This document shows positions 61,117-64,000 of a DNA stretch of 64,000 bases, piece by piece. Both the position numbers and the translations under genes were made by a program. A model generated the notes under the pieces. That model made no database searches and was not told the origin of the DNA. It saw only the letters and a list, made by a program, of their open reading frames with translations. Source of the DNA: CBFFRJ01 sp051486985 (GTDB lineage Bacteria > Pseudomonadota > Gammaproteobacteria > Enterobacterales > Enterobacteriaceae); assembly GCF_051486985.1 (NCBI RefSeq), contig NZ_JAHVDV010000014.1, positions 50,144 through 114,143 of the forward strand. The letters are read 5' to 3'. How positions within the stretch are numbered: the first letter of the stretch is position 1; each line of letters begins with the position of its first letter.

Positions 61117-63390
61117 ATGAGCGCAATATCCCTGATCCAGCCGGATCGAGACCTCTTTTCCTGGCCCCAGTACTGGGCGGCCTGTTTTGGTCCGGCCCCA
61201 TTTTTACCCATGTCCCGTAGTGAAATGGACCAACTTGGCTGGGATAGCTGCGACATCATTCTGGTTACCGGTGACGCCTATGTCGATCATCCGAGTTTCG
61301 GGATGGCAATTTGCGGTCGTATGCTGGAAGCGCAGGGCTTTCGCGTAGGCATCATTGCGCAGCCGGACTGGAACAGCAAAGATGACTTCATGCGCCTTGG
61401 GAAACCGAACCTCTTTTTTGGCGTGACCGCCGGCAATATGGACTCAATGATTAACCGCTACACGGCAGATCGTAAACTCCGCCATGATGACGCCTATACC
61501 CCGGATAACGTGGCGGGCAAACGTCCGGATCGCGCTACGCTTGCCTATACCCAGCGCTGCAAGGAAGCCTGGAAAGAGGTGCCGGTGATTCTCGGTGGCA
61601 TCGAAGCGAGCCTGCGCCGCACGGCGCATTACGATTACTGGTCAGACACCGTGCGCCGCTCGGTGCTGGTGGATTCCAAAGCCGACATGCTGATCTTCGG
61701 TAACGGTGAACGTCCGCTGGTGGAGGTGGCCCACCGTTTGTCTCAGGGGGAAGCCATCGCGCAGATCCGTGATGTGCGCAACACCGCCATTATGGTTAAA
61801 GAAGCGCTGCCGGGCTGGAGCGGTGTCGACTCCCGCATTATTGATATGCCGGGAAAAATCGACCCCATTCCCCATCCTTACGGTGAGGATTTACCCTGCG
61901 CCGACAACAAGCCGGTCGAACCCAGCCAAACGGAAGCCAAAGCCGTTGTGGTGCAGCCGCCGCGCCCTAAACCCTGGGAAAAAACCTACGTGCTGCTGCC
62001 CTCTTTCGAGAAGGTCAAAGCCGACAAGGTTCTGTACGCCCATGCATCGCGCATTCTCCACCATGAAACTAACCCCGGTTGTGCGCGGGCTCTGATGCAG
62101 AAACATGGCGATCGCTATATCTGGGTTAACCCACCGGCTATCCCGCTCTCGACTGAAGAGATGGACAGTGTCTTCGCCTTGCCGTACAAACGCGTACCGC
62201 ACCCGGCTTACGGCAACAGCCGTATTCCTGCGTATGATATGATCCGCTTCTCAATTAACATCATGCGTGGCTGCTTCGGCGGCTGTTCCTTCTGCTCCAT
62301 AACCGAACACGAAGGACGCATCATCCAGAGCCGCTCCGAAGATTCGATCATTAACGAGATCGAAGCCATTCGCGACACAGTGCCAGGTTTTACCGGGGTT
62401 ATCTCCGATTTAGGCGGCCCCACGGCCAACATGTATATGTTGCGTTGCAAGTCCCCGCGCGCGGAGCAGACCTGCCGCCGCCTGTCGTGCGTATACCCCG
62501 ACATTTGCCAGCACATGGATACTAACCATGAGCCGACGATCAATCTCTATCGTCGCGCCCGCGACCTGAAAGGGATCAAAAAGATCCTGATCGCCTCCGG
62601 GGTCCGTTACGACATCGCCGTGGAAGATCCTCGTTACATCAAAGAGCTGGCCTCCCATCACGTGGGTGGATACCTGAAGATCGCGCCGGAGCACACGGAA
62701 GAAGGGCCACTGTCGAAGATGATGAAGCCGGGCATGGGGAGCTATGACCGCTTTAAACAACTGTTCGACACTTACTCTAAGCAGGCAGGTAAAGAGCAGT
62801 ATTTGATTCCCTATTTCATCTCCGCGCATCCAGGCACGCGTGATGAAGATATGGTTAACCTGGCGCTGTGGCTGAAGAAACACCGCTTCCGTCTGGACCA
62901 GGTGCAGAACTTCTACCCGTCGCCGCTGGCCAACTCAACGACCATGTATTACACCGGGAAAAATCCGCTCAGTAAAATTGGTTACAAGAGTGAAGAGGTG
63001 GTGGTGCCAAAAGGGGACAAGCAGCGTCGTCTGCATAAAGCGCTGCTGCGCTACCATGATCCGGCGAACTGGGCGCTTATCCGTCAGGCACTGGAAGAGA
63101 TGGGTAAAAAGCATCTGATTGGTTCACGCCGCGACTGTCTGGTGCCAGCGCCGACCCTGGATGAGATGCGCGAAGCGCGCCGACAGAACCGCAATACCCG
63201 CCCTGCGCTGACCAAGCATACGCCGATTGTGCACCAACGTCAGAATGGCTCAGCGAAGCCTGCGACGGCAGGTCAGGGCACGGCGAAAAGCGGCGTCGCC
63301 AGAGGCGGTGTTGCAAAGAGCGGCACGGTGAAAAGCGGCGCTGTCAGAAGTGAGAGTGCCAGGAAAGTGGTCAAACGTAACGCTGGCTGA
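61117..63390 (+). CDS. ygiQ: YgiQ-family radical SAM protein
   Basis: 757 residues, longer than E. coli YgiQ (739) through a Lys/Gly/Ser-rich tail. N-terminal B12-binding-like region (DIILVTGDAYVDHPSFGMAICGRMLEAQGFRVGIIAQPDW), radical SAM cluster Cys-X3-Cys-X2-Cys in MRGCFGGCSFCSITEHEGR (~residue 382), and DLGGPTANMY. The tail (~705-757) is repetitive and basic (AKSGVARGGVAKSGTVKSG). Substrate unknown. Confidence 0.94.
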   Translation: MSAISLIQPDRDLFSWPQYWAACFGPAPFLPMSRSEMDQLGWDSCDIILVTGDAYVDHPSFGMAICGRMLEAQGFRVGIIAQPDWNSKDDFMRLGKPNLFFGVTAGNMDSMINRYTADRKLRHDDAYTPDNVAGKRPDRATLAYTQRCKEAWKEVPVILGGIEASLRRTAHYDYWSDTVRRSVLVDSKADMLIFGNGERPLVEVAHRLSQGEAIAQIRDVRNTAIMVKEALPGWSGVDSRIIDMPGKIDPIPHPYGEDLPCADNKPVEPSQTEAKAVVVQPPRPKPWEKTYVLLPSFEKVKADKVLYAHASRILHHETNPGCARALMQKHGDRYIWVNPPAIPLSTEEMDSVFALPYKRVPHPAYGNSRIPAYDMIRFSINIMRGCFGGCSFCSITEHEGRIIQSRSEDSIINEIEAIRDTVPGFTGVISDLGGPTANMYMLRCKSPRAEQTCRRLSCVYPDICQHMDTNHEPTINLYRRARDLKGIKKILIASGVRYDIAVEDPRYIKELASHHVGGYLKIAPEHTEEGPLSKMMKPGMGSYDRFKQLFDTYSKQAGKEQYLIPYFISAHPGTRDEDMVNLALWLKKHRFRLDQVQNFYPSPLANSTTMYYTGKNPLSKIGYKSEEVVVPKGDKQRRLHKALLRYHDPANWALIRQALEEMGKKHLIGSRRDCLVPAPTLDEMREARRQNRNTRPALTKHTPIVHQRQNGSAKPATAGQGTAKSGVARGGVAKSGTVKSGAVRSESARKVVKRNAG

Positions 63391-63470
63391 CGGCAGTCTG
63401 ATGTCCTCATCCATCGGGTTGAGGAATCCTCAGTAATATTACGTTTTACAGCGATATCACGGTGTAATGA

Positions 63471-63835
63471 GAATAAGACAATCACCGCGATAACGGGGGC
63501 CGGCTGAAAATCGACGACGCGTATCCGCAAGGCCGGGGCGATGTGCAGATGCGCGGCGAGGGCGAACTTACAGGGACGTTACCTTCGCCCATCCCCGATA
63601 AGCCTGAAGGAGGAACTGACAACATTGCCGGGAGCAATTTTGAATAGTGCCTGCGCTAGCCCTGAAGGGGTAAGCTCCTGGGATGGGGCGAATAATGGAC
63701 TGCGCCAGCGGCGATTTTCGTGGCCGGGAGCCCGGGTGGTGGCGGTGGCGGTGAACGGCTATGGCACGTTCACGGGTTCTGTCGCTACTGAAAAGCAGGG
63801 AACATAAGGTGAACGGAATAGCCCTCAGCGCCGCC
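63471..63835 (+). repeat. Long dispersed repeat, copy B
   Basis: Matches the reverse complement of 52085-52379 over both halves. A segment of ~96 bases at 63612-63707 replaces ~21 bases of copy A. Non-coding; 63391-64000 holds no gene I can support. Confidence 0.88.
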
Positions 63836-63865
63836 TTTTCCCCCTTACCCTGACCCTTATGTCTT

Positions 63866-63980
63866 GATCTTCTCCGCTCAGCCGGAGAAGATCCCCGACT
63901 GATCATCGGGAGGTGACCGGTGAGCATCCCCTGGCCCTGGTGCCTCTGAGCCCGTGGGAGAGATTATGCCCCGGTCACCT
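63866..63980. repeat. Structured inverted-repeat element at the right edge
   Basis: GATCTTCTCC/GGAGAAGATC (63866-63893) is a perfect ten-base inverted repeat. Separately, AGGTGACCGG (63911) and CCGGTCACCT (63971) are perfect inverted copies 60 bases apart. It directly follows copy B and may belong to the same repeat family; the window ends 20 bases later. Confidence 0.55.
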
Positions 63981-64000
63981 GTTTCCCTGTCGCCTCAAGA

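Noticed and set aside
63541..63927. Open frames in the repeat at the right edge, and similar ones at 52070-52295
   Set aside because: They are translations of the long dispersed repeat and its inverted copy, with no homology or ribosome sites.

Overview
The window reads as chromosome of an enterobacterium close to Enterobacter/Lelliottia/Leclercia. Gene content and order from rpoD to ygiQ follow the E. coli 66-68 min region (rpoD-dnaG-rpsU-tsaD-plsY-folB-uppP-cca-ygiM-ygiF-glnE-hldE-yqiKJ-ubiK-ribB-zupT-ygiDCB-tolC-nudF-yqiB-cpdA-yqiA-parE ... ygiN-mdaB-qseCB-ygiW-parC-plsC-ftsP-ygiQ). Protein lengths are equal or nearly equal to the E. coli proteins I remember. Genus is an inference; no rRNA or tRNA gene is in view.

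Left end (1-11.6 kb): part of an ABC-transporter-dependent (group 2 type) capsule locus, placed directly downstream of rpoD. Region 1 genes kpsF-E-D-C-S read leftward. KpsF (arabinose-5-phosphate isomerase) makes the Kdo precursor, KpsC and KpsS build the Kdo linker on the lipid anchor, and KpsE and KpsD form the periplasmic/outer-membrane exporter. kpsU is absent between kpsD and kpsC. Beyond kpsS lies an AT-rich serotype-specific block: an alpha/beta hydrolase, a phage tail-fibre/tailspike-like protein with a C-terminal S74 chaperone domain, and the end of a probable glycosyltransferase cut by the window edge. kpsM and kpsT are not in view.

Middle (11.6-41.2 kb): conserved housekeeping block. 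It covers the rpsU-dnaG-rpoD macromolecular synthesis genes, tRNA t6A modification, phospholipid, folate and undecaprenyl-phosphate enzymes, CCA addition, glutamine synthetase control, ADP-heptose synthesis, flotillin-like YqiK, an FMN riboswitch with ribB, the ZupT metal importer, TolC with a marbox, the nudF-yqiB-cpdA-yqiA-parE operon, and a small membrane protein gene with an apparent -1 frameshift at a T TTT TTG heptamer.

Accessory island (41.27-52.4 kb), inserted between parE and ygiN: a GPH-family symporter and a divergent glucuronate isomerase face a short-form mannonate dehydratase across a regulatory region with several candidate operators. A yeaR-yoaG-like pair follows, then an AraC regulator divergent from DUF2264 protein - LacY-type oligosaccharide/H+ symporter - GH88 unsaturated glucuronyl hydrolase. 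Together this looks like a complete uptake and breakdown route for glucuronic-acid-containing oligosaccharides, feeding the hexuronate pathway; fructuronate reductase must be elsewhere.

Right end (52.4-64 kb): ygiN-mdaB, qseBC with a PmrA/QseB-type box before ygiW, then parC, plsC, ftsP and ygiQ. Related non-coding repeats of about 295 and 365 bp lie in opposite orientation at 52.1-52.4 and 63.5-63.8 kb, bracketing this block. Shorter REP-like hairpins occupy the gaps at 52.0 and 60.8-61.0 kb. I see no insertion sequence, integrase, tRNA or CRISPR array.
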